A stretch of DNA of 64,000 bases from Thunnus maccoyii (taxonomy: Eukaryota > Chordata > Actinopteri > Scombriformes > Scombridae), in contig NC_056544.1 in assembly GCF_910596095.1 (NCBI RefSeq), forward strand, positions 17,655,155 to 17,719,154, written 5' to 3'. Made by a program: the position numbers and the translations under genes. Of this stretch, positions 54,301-64,000 are shown one piece after another. The first letter of the stretch is position 1, and each line of letters begins with the position of its first letter. The notes beneath the pieces were generated by a model, which saw only the letters and a program-made list of their open reading frames with translations, searched no databases and had not been told where the DNA came from.

Positions 54301-57011
54301 CATCTGCTCGGTTTTTTTTGTTGTTTTTTTTCTGTATAGGAGAGAGTTGGAAACTTCCTGGCTGACTTCTATGCAGTGAACGGTCTGGTGCTGGAGTCAA
54401 GAAAACGGCGAGAACACCTAAGTGAAGAAGACATCCTGAGGAACAAAGCCATCATGGAGAGCTTGAGTAAAGGAGGCAGCATCAGTGAACAAAACTTTGA
54501 GGTGAGCTGGAAGGAATTCAAAGTATAAAGGTGCTCTGATGACTGTGATTATGCCACTGACTGATATTTTCTCCTCCGCAGCCTGTGAGAAGGCAGTCCC
54601 TCACAGCTCCAGCCCCAAACACTATTTCTTGGGAAGAGTACATCACCGCAGAGCACGGAAAGTAAGCATCTTCGTCTTTTTCTACAATTTCATCAGTCTT
54701 TGTTATAATTAGACATTTATTCAGGGCAGTTACAAGAAATCCTTTATAAATTCTTAATCTGAAATCCATTTGAACCACCGAGGATCATAAAAAGCAACGT
54801 CTCGGTGTGTTTGTCTCTGTCTTCCCTCCTTCAGGCCACCTCATCTTGGGAGAGAGCTTGTGTGCAAGGAAAGCAAGAAGAACTTCAAAGCCACTGTAGC
54901 CATGAGCCAGGATTTCCCTCTAGGCATCGAGTCGTAAGTACATCCCTTCCTCCTTAGATCTATTTACAAAGCTCTCTGCACAGATTGATCTTGGGTGAAT
55001 ACGCTTGGATACACGTGGGATTTTTTTTAGAAGAAGGGCGGTATATAGATGAAATGATTCATATCAGATAATTGGGCCAGGTAGACAGAAAGGCTTCACT
55101 TGATTGTGTGGGACAGCCAGCAATTAGACGATAACAATATCAGCTGCTCCTCCATGCAACAAAAAAATATATCTGTTTTCGATACTATTTAACCCAACAA
55201 GGACACCACGGTAGTTGGGGAAATAAATGTATTTCTCTGTCATTGCCTCGGCACATATGTCTTATCTCGTGTACCGGAAAACTTGCTGCATTTGTGTCAG
55301 GTTGAATTGTGTTGTGTCACTTATTCTCTAAGGCTGCTCCTTGATCTACTGTGTCCTGTGCACCTCATTTGTGCATTTCTTTGGCCAAATGAATCAATGT
55401 AAATGTTGATTTTTAGCCTCGCTTGTACAGGATGATATCAGAGCTGCAACGATTAGCCGAGTAATCGATCAGAAGAGAGTCAGTGAGAATTTGTAGCTTT
55501 TCTCGGTCTTAAATTACTGTAACTTTAATATTTGTTTTAATTTAATTTAATATTTAAGACATTTTAGGGCATCGCGTTGGGCTCCAGGATGTTGTTAGAA
55601 AAGAAGAAATTATAGAAAAACTGATAAAACTATCAACAACAATAAAAGTTCAAGCCACACAAATGACAGGAAATAAAAAAGTAGAAGCATTTTTTACTTT
55701 GTGCAGCCAAGAATAGTATGAAAGTTTGTCTTAAGAAGTCCTGATCATGTAGAGAGAGGTTCATGATCTCTGTTACACTGAGTAGAAAAGGAGCTTTGAT
55801 TCAAACAGGACGTGGTTTGTTTTGTGTTTATGATGTTACAGCGCAGTAAAATATTACGGGGACATAATGAAGTAAATTGCTTTATCTCCTCGACTGGATG
55901 AACCTTAATGGAGCAATAAAACCTCACCCTTTATTATAGCTAATGGGTTTTTTAATGTGATTTTGTGCTTATGTAATGTTAAAAAATGCTGTATTTACTA
56001 CTCTTATAATGTTAAATTTCATTTCATTAATCACCAAAAAGGGGCTAATGCTACAATAGTAGAGAAATGATTTTGTAACAGATTATATATCGCCTGAAGA
56101 AAGATTTATTTTACAGCAGTATAGCCATGCTGATTAGTTTTAATTTTAGCCATTAGAGAATCTTTTAAGTGTTACTGTTTGATGTGATAGAAAATCAGTG
56201 TTTGTCTGAAGCCTGAGAACCAATATAACTGATATATCACAACACAAATGATTTATTTATTCCAATGATTCCCAACCTGGAGGTCTGGACCCCCGCAAGA
56301 AGTCATAAAACAGATTTGATGGGTGGCCAGATGATGAACAAATAATAATGTGATACAAAAGATATTTCTGCTACACAATTTTTTGTAACTTTTCATCAAA
56401 TTATTGCTTTGCTACAGTGAAACACTGGACAGTTTTACTGTAAAACCTATTAAAATGAAACTCACAGACATACACAACCTGTGAAAAGGGCTCAGAAGTC
56501 GACATTGCTTCTCCTTAAAGGGTCACAAGCCAAAAAAAACAGTGAACCACTGATTTATTCCATAATTGTTCATACAGCTTTAGTCCCGTTCAGACTCACC
56601 TGTTTGCTCTTGTCGTCTGTACCTGACAGGAAATGTTGGAAAGAAAAGAAACCAAACAATTTGCTTACTCACTCTCCTCTGCCTCCAGGTTACTAAATGT
56701 GTTGGAGGTCATCGCCCCGTTCAAGCATTTCAACAAACTCAGAGAATTTGTTCAGATGAAACTTCCGCCCGGGTTTCCAGTCAAACTCGGTACGTGTGTG
56801 TCGACCTACCACTGCGGGCGGGTGAGCTTTAAGGGGGAACGATCACAAAATAACCTTTTCTTCTGTTCTCTCCCTCACAGACATCCCCGTCTTCCCCACT
56901 ATCACAGCAACTGTCACCTTTCAGGAATTCCGCTACGACGAATTTGAAGAGTCTATTTTCTTCATCCCCACCGAATACAAAGAAGATCCCAGCCGCTTCC
57001 CCGACCTCTGA
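48330..57011 (+). CDS. ankrd13c: Ankyrin repeat domain-containing protein 13C
   Basis: Thirteen exons: 48330-48705, 48819-48860, 50041-50145, 52653-52738, 52961-53006, 53238-53304, 53433-53577, 53666-53797, 54340-54501, 54582-54661, 54835-54933, 56689-56789, 56881-57011; 523 aa, phases consistent. It begins MTGEKIRTMRKDHNKPNKND. A low-complexity Asn/Gln N-terminus is followed by ankyrin repeats (from about 92: FPVHECVFKADVRRLSSLIR, GNTPLHLAVMLGHKECALLL, GWSPLAEAISYGDRQM). The rest is the GPCR-chaperone domain of the ANKRD13 family (LGDFYLELHWDFQSWVPLLS...INIRLDTTLIDFTDMKCQRG), ending EDPSRFPDL. Human is 541 aa. The mammalian protein sits on the ER face and regulates biogenesis of GPCRs such as the prostaglandin D receptor. 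Convergent with srsf11. The ATG is the second in-frame Met of the exon, chosen by family match. Confidence 0.96.
48865..49135 (-). mobile_element. LINE RT C-terminal fragment in ankrd13c intron 2
   Basis: The minus strand reads SGPPVPSSAPHLWNSLPNHL then RATQTLVSFKTGLKSF, the L2/Rex-type RT terminus (APKLWNSLP..LR.....FK..LK). It is followed by a LINE-like 3' end (TTTGTATTGCACTTTTCATT in the plus sense). Confidence 0.7.
50146..52652 (+). other. ankrd13c: ankrd13c intron 3, nothing else recognised
   Basis: 2.5-kb intron between the coding exon ending CAAATGA and the one starting TCACAGCC. No repeat with clear ends and no coding exon on either strand was identified. Confidence 0.5.
56255..56560. 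mobile_element. hAT-type MITE with perfect 8-bp target duplication
   Basis: ATTTATTC at 56,255-56,262 and 56,553-56,560 flanks a 290-bp body that starts CAATGATTCCCAACCTGG and ends GTGAACCACTG (complement CAGTGGTTCAC). The CAGTGGTTCCCAACC-like terminus with an 8-bp duplication is characteristic of a hAT family common in vertebrates. Inserted in ankrd13c intron 11. Confidence 0.8.
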
Positions 57012-58345
57012 CCTGTAAACACAACTGACACACACAGGAAATGACCAGCGAATATGTTTAGGGAAACAAAAATGAGGAATTCTGTATTGTTTTATTCCTA
57101 TAAATATATATTACCGGTTTAAAAAGAAAAAAAAAAAAAAGAAAAAAGGGAACTGGTCTTATTGATCAGTTATTGTTCATTTTGCTGACGGATCCAAAGC
57201 AAATCAATGCAAGTAGATGTTACAGAGCGCCATCTCACATATAGATGCGTATCGGCAGTCGTTTTTGTGAAATGAGTGATAGCTTTCATTGTACTCGCTG
57301 TTCGCCGACTGAGCAGTTAAATCTGTGCTGCTGTTTTCTCCTGTGAAAGCTGTCAAGACAACGCGGCCTGGACTCGTCATCGTCACTATTTTGATGACTA
57401 TATCTACTCTCCCCTTATCTCCGAGGACTGACAACTGAATTCTCATTCTTGAAACTGCACTGACAGCGTCATCTGTAAATAATTCACCCTCTCATCTGTA
57501 CTTCATGACAAAAACAATCACAAAAATATAGCTATATCCTCAAACTGAGCTTAATATTCATTTATAAATTATGTATTATATATATATATCTATATATATA
57601 TCTATACTCATGGAGTAACACTGTGTAGCAATACATTTCCAGTACTTAAGAATGTTTTTAACCAGCTGGGAGAAGGTTTAGCATAAAACACATTCTTAAC
57701 AGTTCGATATTCAAGCCTTTTCCCCGGTTCAGGACGCAAGCTCCTGTATTTTCAGGTTAGCTCATGTTACCTCTCGGCCGTCTTCATGTTTGTCGTGATA
57801 GTATGAATTCTGTGCTCGGTGTGAGTGAATAATTGTACTGTATCAAGGATTGTCGTATGTACGTTTGTGTGTGGGAGAACCCAGATGGGATATCAGGGAA
57901 ACTGTTCTTAGTTTAATACTGCACTGATATTAAGTATATTTAAGGCATGCTATGGCTGTGTTGGCCTTTCGGATCACATGCATCTTTAAGCTATATTCTC
58001 TGAACATTTGTTACATTACCTGCAGACTTATTGGTATTTAGATTAAGGAAGAACTGAAAATTGTAACACTAACACTTTGAAACACCTTTATAGTGCTTAT
58101 AAAATCTCTCCTTAATGGTTGTCTGCATATAATTTTCCTTTCTTTGTTTCTTTTTTTGTTTGTTTTTTTTTTTTTTTTTACCAAGGAGAGTTAACTAAGC
58201 TGTGAAGTTGATATTGCTGGATATCCCAAAACTGTCCAGAGGAGAAATAATATGATACATTGATGAGTTGTCTCTGGCTTCAGCTAATATGTATTGCAAC
58301 CATACCTACTTCACATCCCTTTAAATAAAGCACCAGCATCATGTT
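57012..58345 (+). other. ankrd13c: ankrd13c 3' untranslated region
   Basis: From the TGA to AATAAA at 58,324-58,329. AT-rich, with TATATATC repeats near 57,580 and a poly-T tract at about 58,165. No coding potential. Confidence 0.6.
58324..58329 (+). terminator. ankrd13c: Likely ankrd13c polyadenylation signal
   Basis: AATAAA about 1.3 kb after the stop, followed within 30 bp by the T/GT-rich TTTCAATTGACTTTGTGT. Earlier near-signals exist, so use is inferred. Confidence 0.45.
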
Positions 58346-58849
58346 TCAATTGACTTTGTGTAAGTATAATTAAAAGACAGCGTTCTATACGAGGCCTCCG
58401 AAAGGGGTGATGATGTATATTGTAACATGAGCTGATAGAAATTTGTCAGGCATCAGATATTTTGCCATGTGGTTTATTCGTAGCATCCATCCCACTGATA
58501 TGCTTGAGTTTATTAGATTGGTGTGGGCAATGTTGCAAATCAGTGAGCAGGACTGTTAAATGGCTATATTGGATTTTTATGTGATTTTTGCATAAATGTA
58601 ATGAAGTACCTTTAATTGCCAGGTTGTTAAATCACTGGATTGTCCTAAAACTGGTCATTTTAATCATTAATAATGTCTAAATTGTTTTTCTAGAAAATAC
58701 ATCTTAATATAAACATACTGTGATATACATTTAAATACTGACAGGATTTTATGCATTTCATCCAACTGTACGTCCAAATGCCTGAGGTTGGATGATATAA
58801 ATTTGTCTACCCATCAAAAATCAAATATTTTTTATCAGTGGAGTAAAGA

Positions 58850-59206
58850 TTTAGAGCTTTCACTTTAGTCTAAAAATACTCCCTTACAAATAAAAGTCAT
58901 GCATTCAAAATGATACACAAGTAAATGTAGATAATATCAGATAAATGATCTGCAAGTATCAGAAGTACTCAGGATGCAGAATGATCCCTGTTATAGTGAA
59001 ATGTATTTATGGGTTTTTATTGTTAAACCATTAATGTGTAGAAGTTATTTTTATAAAATGAAGCTGTTTAACTATATTATACACAGTTTGAATGTAATCA
59101 GGAGCAACAACAAGTCATATTTTATAAAGTATAAAAGTAGCACAAAAGAATACAAGTACCACAACACTGTACTGAAGTAAATGTACTTAGTTACATTCAA
59201 CTTCTG
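58850..59206. mobile_element. MITE of the AAGTAC type between convergent genes
   Basis: It begins with GTGGAGTAAAG and passes through CAGAAGTACTCAGGATGCAG. It ends with TACAAGTACCACAACACTGT...GTAAATGTACTTAGTTAC, the same terminal motif as the MITEs in kinase intron 1 but a longer copy. It lies between the 3' ends of ankrd13c and srsf11. Confidence 0.55.
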
Positions 59207-59268
59207 CATATGTCCAACATCCACTCATGCGGAAGCATAAATTCAAAGTCTTGCTTCTCCAAATAGGC

Positions 59269-59274
59269 TTTATT
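59269..59274 (-). terminator. srsf11: Likely srsf11 polyadenylation signal
   Basis: TTTATT on the plus strand is AATAAA on the minus strand, about 440 bp after the srsf11 stop codon. Confidence 0.5.
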
Positions 59275-59713
59275 ATATAAAAGAAATACTTGATAAAACA
59301 ATCAACGCTTTCAAATAACAAGAAGCAAATGTAGTAACTGTGTTTCGATAAGGTGAAAGAGGTCTGAGCAACACATCACGATACTCAACATAAATGAAAA
59401 GATACAATATGTGAAGAAATGACAACACAAGCTCGAGAAAAGCAGAGCAAGCTTCCTTCCAGTTTCAACCGATTACATTTGTAGAGGCGAATGGAACGAA
59501 ATGCCACAAACCAAGAGAAATACAATATATCATTAGGAAAACTCGAGGCAAAAATGACTTAACAATTCTGCAAGAGACGGCTCTTCTGTGCGGAAAAAAA
59601 CAAAACATTTCAAGCACACTTCACATTTCAGATTAACCCCCAGTGGGGGCAAAGTCGTAACAAGTTCACAACCAAAACTGAGAGATAATGTGGGACAAAG
59701 CGGGACGGAACAC

Positions 59714-62700
59714 TCAGTCGCTGACATCCATGTCTTCTTCGTGGTGATCGTCACCATTGACTTTAGCCTGCTTCACGGGCCGCGCTGTGCCGTTACCTTC
59801 TACAGACTGAGGGGACAGAGCGGAGTCGTCCGAATCCTTCCTGTCCTCCCTCTCCTTCTCGCTGTCGTAGCCTTGTTCCTCTTCATCGTAATCCCTGGTG
59901 ATCTGCGGAAGGAAACCGATGGACATGACATTTTAAAGCGCTGGTTTACATCAGACCAGCAATATACTAGGACGTTAACTGTTTAAGATGCCGACCTTTA
60001 CATCGCCTTTCTCTCCATCCAATTTCCTCTCCCGCTCTCGGTCTTTGTCTTTACTTCTCCTTTTCTTGCTGATGGAGCGCTCACGTTCGTCTCGACCGCG
60101 CTCCTTATCGCTCCTGCGGTCCCGGTCCCTTTCCTTGTCCCTTTTCTTCTCCTTCTTGTGCCTGAACAGGGTGGAGAGAAAAGGTCAGGTTTGTCATAGA
60201 ATATCCAAAAAAGGAGCTTCCCTGGATGTGCCTACAAATGAAATTTAATTATTGTTTTAAAAGGTTCGCTTCTTCAGGATTTTAAAATAGGCATTAGCTA
60301 CAAATACTTCACATCAGCACACTAGTACTTGGTGTTCACCTGAATAATAAGATGACCTGAGCTGACAATGCAAATATAATAAAGGACAGAGCAGACTATC
60401 TGCTGAGGTGACTCAGGTCTTTTGGAGTTTCAGGGAGCACTCCTGAGGACTTTTTTTTTTTTAACTCTAGACTGGTTAAGAAGGCCAGCTCTGTCCTGGA
60501 ATGCCCCCTCGATCCAGTGGAGGTGGTGGGAGAAAGGAGAATGATGGCTAAGCGATCATCTCTGATGGAGAACATGTCCCACCTCGTGCATCTGACAACA
60601 CTGGGCAGCTCCTTCAGTGACAGGCTGCTTCACCCGCGGTGTGTGAAGGACACTGCAGGTCCTTCTTTCATGCTGCTGTCAGACTTTACTATCAGGACTG
60701 CTCCCAGGAGACCACACACACACACCAAAACTGACAAATTCACTCACAGGCAATATCAATGTATACTTAACTCAGCTGTTGAGTCTGTTATTTATTATAT
60801 CTTGCTTTTTTTACTGATGCTTCTTGCCCTTTTAGCTGTTTGTTGCTGTAACACTGGACATTTCCCCGCTGTGGGATTAATAAAGGATTATCTTATCTTA
60901 TCTTATCTAACCTTCGAGGAGATGGAGACCTGGAAATTCTCCTTTTTGGTGACTTCTTAGGAGATCGGCTGCTGCTGCGACTTCTCCTGCGTCTCCTGTG
61001 TGGCACCACAGGAAACAAAATGAGAAGTTAATACTCTCACTTGAAAAACAAAGAACTCTGGGAAGTGACAGTATAAAAGTTTGTGCATCCGTTAGACTAA
61101 ATTCCACCTAAGCACATGAAGACCCCGACTCTACTGACCGGCTCACGCTGCGTGACCTCCTGGTGGTGCTGTAGCTTTTAGGTGGCGTTTTGGATCTTCT
61201 TCTCCCCGAGTCGTCTTTCTTTCTATCTCTGTGAATAAATCGAATGTTTTAAATTCAGACAGGCTCAGTCCTCAACTGTTAATCCATCAAAGCAGGCTCA
61301 AAATCTGGCTTTTACAGTTAACTCACCTGGATCTGCTCCTAGATCGTCTGTTTCGTTCTCTGGAGTGGCTCCGTCTCCTGCGTGGGCTTTTGGAGCGCCT
61401 CCTGCTTCTCGAGGTTGATCGTCGCCTTGATTTGCTCCTGGTTCGCCTGCAACCAAACATTCACAGACTATTTAAACTTTATTCTCAACATACAAAATGC
61501 TTGTCCATTTCAAAAGTTCATAAACAGCAGTTATCACCTGTGTCTTGAACGCGATCTGGACCTCCTTCTTCTGGATCTGGACCGGGAGCGCTTCTTTTTA
61601 CTCTCCTTATCTGCAGGACAGCAAAAGCAGATTAGTATTTTTAAAAGCTGCAGTATTACATGATCAACCAGAGCAAAGGACACAGAAAAATAAAGTGATT
61701 TTAATTATCAATACTCAACACCACAATAAAGAGAAAACATCCTCTAAACTTTTGTGCACTCACTTCCAGGTTCAATAGCAGCAGAAATGAGCGACTGGGC
61801 CTCTCGGACCCTCTTCATGGCCTCTTCGATTTCTTTATTAGATGAGTCAGCCTTCAGGCCTGGATTCAGGTTTAAGCCTGCAGCCAAGGGATTCAGTCTA
61901 GACAAAGGGATATTAATTAGATGATTCTTCATTACAACAAACAAACTAACATATTTATTTCTTTCCCTGGTGTTAAACCTGCATTCAGGTATAATTTTCA
62001 GGGGACAAATGAGCTTCTTTATACTGACTTACTTTGGATCTGTCATGAGCTTCAACAGCTGGTCGGCAGCCTGTAAAGAGACAACGAAGGGTAAAGGTTT
62101 GTCTAATCAAATATACTGCATATTCAACTTAACATGGTTTAACATTAATCATTATCAGTCAAGAAGACCTCTCACCTGGGGATTCATATTGGGTCCTGGG
62201 AATCCAAATGCAGCCATTGCATCCATGTTTGGACCACCGAAGGGGTTCGCTCCAATCTGAAATAAAAATTAAAAACACACACGTCAGTCTATTGTTGAGA
62301 CCTTGACAAGTGTTCATGTACTGAAATTAGAGTTAGTATCATTATCTCCACATTTTGACAGATGTGGCCATTATTAATGTTTCAGTTGCAAATCATCACA
62401 CAAAAGATATCGCCTACAGACAACTGTCAATTTTCAAATTTGAAAACTGCCACTTTACTAACTATTGACCTTCATTTCCCCCCGCCTACTGACATTCTCA
62501 CTTTGGACCTCTAAAAAGGAAAAGACTAAAACTAAACAAGAAAAATTGATCTTGTGGTAAAACTGTTTTGTCAGCTTCTGTTTCCAAGGTCAAAAAAATG
62601 AACTTTGAAACTCAACTTTTAAGCCAACATGGATGAAAAGGCCTTGAAGTGTTCAGGAAACTACTACAACTACAATTCCTGTGACAACTGGGCAAACTCC

Positions 62701-63011
62701 TGCTGCTGGTGAAGCTCATATTATACTATCGAAAGCTCCAGAACGTGACACACTATTGTGTTGTAATAACATTTTTACATTTTATGCAATGTGACAACAG
62801 CAAAGTTTGGTGCTTGACCTCACAAAATTACTATCTGACCGTATATTTTCCCACAGTTAGAGAACTGGTACCAAACAGTGAGTTTGAATTCTTACAGGTG
62901 GATTGGGGATGGGGTTGGGCGTTGGAAGAAGTCCTCCTCCTGGCAGAATTCCTGCAACAGCATTTGCTGGCGCCAACAGTGACAAAGCTTTAGCCTCATC
63001 TGGAATAGAGC
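59714..63011 (-). CDS. srsf11: Serine/arginine-rich splicing factor 11 (p54), C-terminal ten exons
   Basis: Minus-strand exons: 63011-62896, 62256-62176, 62070-62033, 61897-61764, 61610-61538, 61446-61327, 61228-61139, 60995-60912, 60161-59996, 59902-59714 (stop TGA at 59716-59714). They join in phase to about 362 aa. Family blocks in order: IPDEAKALSLLAPANAVAG, GGGLLPTPNP, AADQLLKLMTDPK, SNKEIEEAMKRVREAQSLIS, a long Arg-Ser domain, KTPPKSYSTTRRSRS, SPSPRRHKKEKK and the acidic end TRDYDEEEQGYDSEKE...NGDDHHEEDM. The product is a nuclear SR-related protein of interchromatin granules that contacts U2AF and other SR proteins in splice-site choice. The RRM exons must lie beyond 64,000. A LINE fragment lies in the intron between 60,912 and 60,161. 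Confidence 0.94.
60395..60912 (+). mobile_element. LINE RT 3' fragment in srsf11 intron
   Basis: The plus strand reads DPVEVVGERRMMAKRSSLME, SFSDRLLHPRCVKDTAGPSF and FTIRTAPRR. This is the end of a fish non-LTR RT ORF (RLLHPRC....RSF-like). It is followed by TTAATAAAGGATTATC and a (TTATC)n tail at 60,880-60,910. Orientation is antisense to srsf11. Confidence 0.65.
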
Positions 63012-64000
63012 CTACAGGGAAATAAAAACAAGCATTAGGAGAGAACAACATCCCCTCACGCATCAACTATAGAGAAGACATTTTTGAACAAAAAGACAAA
63101 AAAAGTCTTCACACTGCATTTCTTCAAATTAGGTTCAAAATGGTTACCTTATAGATCTGAGAAGACTTCCCTTAATTCAACATAATCATTTGCAGTGACA
63201 TAACTATTGCTGGAATAAATCACACTACTCCAATGAACACTGCCAAGAATATATCACCTGAACGTGTTTTTTAAGTCATGAACCAAACGTTAGCAAGCAC
63301 AGCTGCTTCTCCAGTTGGGTGTGCCCTCAATTTTCATATAGACGTTTACTGAAACAAGCGACTCACGTTGGCGGCTTCGCTACTAAAAGCACACAGAGAA
63401 AAATCGAGATACACACAACAAAGAGAAATTTAGGGATTTGGCAAGAACACTATACAAGCCATCAGTGTCTACTTACCAAAAACACATATCAGAGGATATA
63501 GTGGAAAATACTAAATGACAAGAGCAGAATTCAGGGTAGGTAGCGTGTCTGCTGTACATCATTATTCTAGTATCCTTACCTGTCACTGCATCAATTAACC
63601 AAACCTAGACAGAGGATGACTGGTTTGATTAATTTGTGCTACCACAGTCAAATAAATAAAAAGTATCTTCATGTGCAAAATTCCTCTGATTTCATTTGTA
63701 AAAAATGGGCCCAAATTAACAAATAAACACCTCATAATCATCTCATAGAAAATCCACTCCCAAAACAACTTTCACAAAGAGACATAACCAAAATTTGGAC
63801 ACACAACAATGACAACATGTAAATAAAAGAGCACACTGGAGAGAGAAATTGCTGCAGGAGACAAAACTGTTGGATGGTATTTTCAGCAGGGCCTGGTATA
63901 CAGGACTGGCTGAGCCAGGAAAAAGAACTGTAAAACACAACAACAAAAGAAGACCACTGTTAAAAAGAATATTGTACCAACATTGTGTCATGTCGGGTGG
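63012..64000 (-). other. srsf11: srsf11 intron, no coding exon seen
   Basis: Upstream of the exon starting at 63,011. No RRM-like coding block, repeat end or RNA gene was recognised. The window ends inside the gene. Confidence 0.6.

Noticed and set aside
60517-60960. 147-codon open frame in the srsf11 intron
   Set aside because: The readable part is the end of a LINE RT on the opposite strand to srsf11, followed by its TTATC tail; not a host gene.

Overview
This looks like teleost fish nuclear DNA. The genes carry many short GT-AG introns. Four of them match vertebrate proteins across their whole visible length: efcab14, znf830, ankrd13c and srsf11. The repeats are fish-type: LINE fragments with an SGNH-esterase relic, hAT, Ginger and Ty3/gypsy relics, MITEs, and GT, TA, TTATG and TCC microsatellites. 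No prokaryotic features, tRNA or rRNA genes were seen.

Left third (1 to about 29,700): a recent tandem array of one gene encoding a HIPK-type (homeodomain-interacting protein kinase-like) Ser/Thr kinase. The window opens in the last exons of copy 0 (33-822) and then holds two complete copies, A (10,170-14,532, 535 aa) and B (23,218-27,634, 545 aa). The repeat period is about 14.2 kb from copy 0 to A and 13.1 kb from A to B. Both complete models join in frame over 12 coding exons. They keep the Gly loop, catalytic Lys, HxD, DFG and APE motifs, but the activation-loop Tyr position of HIPK/DYRK kinases appears to be Arg. The regulatory tail is short and unlike that of classical HIPKs; it ends in a basic, aromatic, Cys-triplet peptide. 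Copy 0 has lost the normal stop codon and splices in frame into a Tyr/Cys-rich extension. Each kinase is followed by the same relic block (LINE RT, SGNH relic, a dispersed repeat, a broken Ginger/GIN-type integrase and a CACATGTG palindrome array). Part of that block is inverted between units.

Middle (29,700-38,000): mobile-element graveyard with no intact host gene recognised. It holds an internally deleted Ty3/gypsy element on the minus strand (30,600-32,320), an acidic coding fragment beside it, a decayed hAT-type transposase on the plus strand (33,095-34,280), another copy of the dispersed repeat, and a non-autonomous hAT element with target-site duplications.

Right (38,000-64,000): ordinary single-copy genes. 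efcab14 (+, 9 exons), intronless znf830 (-), ankrd13c (+, 13 exons) and the 3' ten exons of srsf11 (-; its RRM-encoding 5' part lies beyond the window). znf830 and ankrd13c are divergent across a 1.5 kb interval holding a long-TIR MITE. ankrd13c and srsf11 are convergent, an arrangement also known in human. These genes act in membrane-receptor biogenesis (ankrd13c) and pre-mRNA splicing (srsf11, znf830); no functional link to the kinase array is visible.

The most unusual content is the kinase array: divergent regulatory chemistry, a likely membrane-targeting tail, copy-specific start and stop changes, and structural flux between units.
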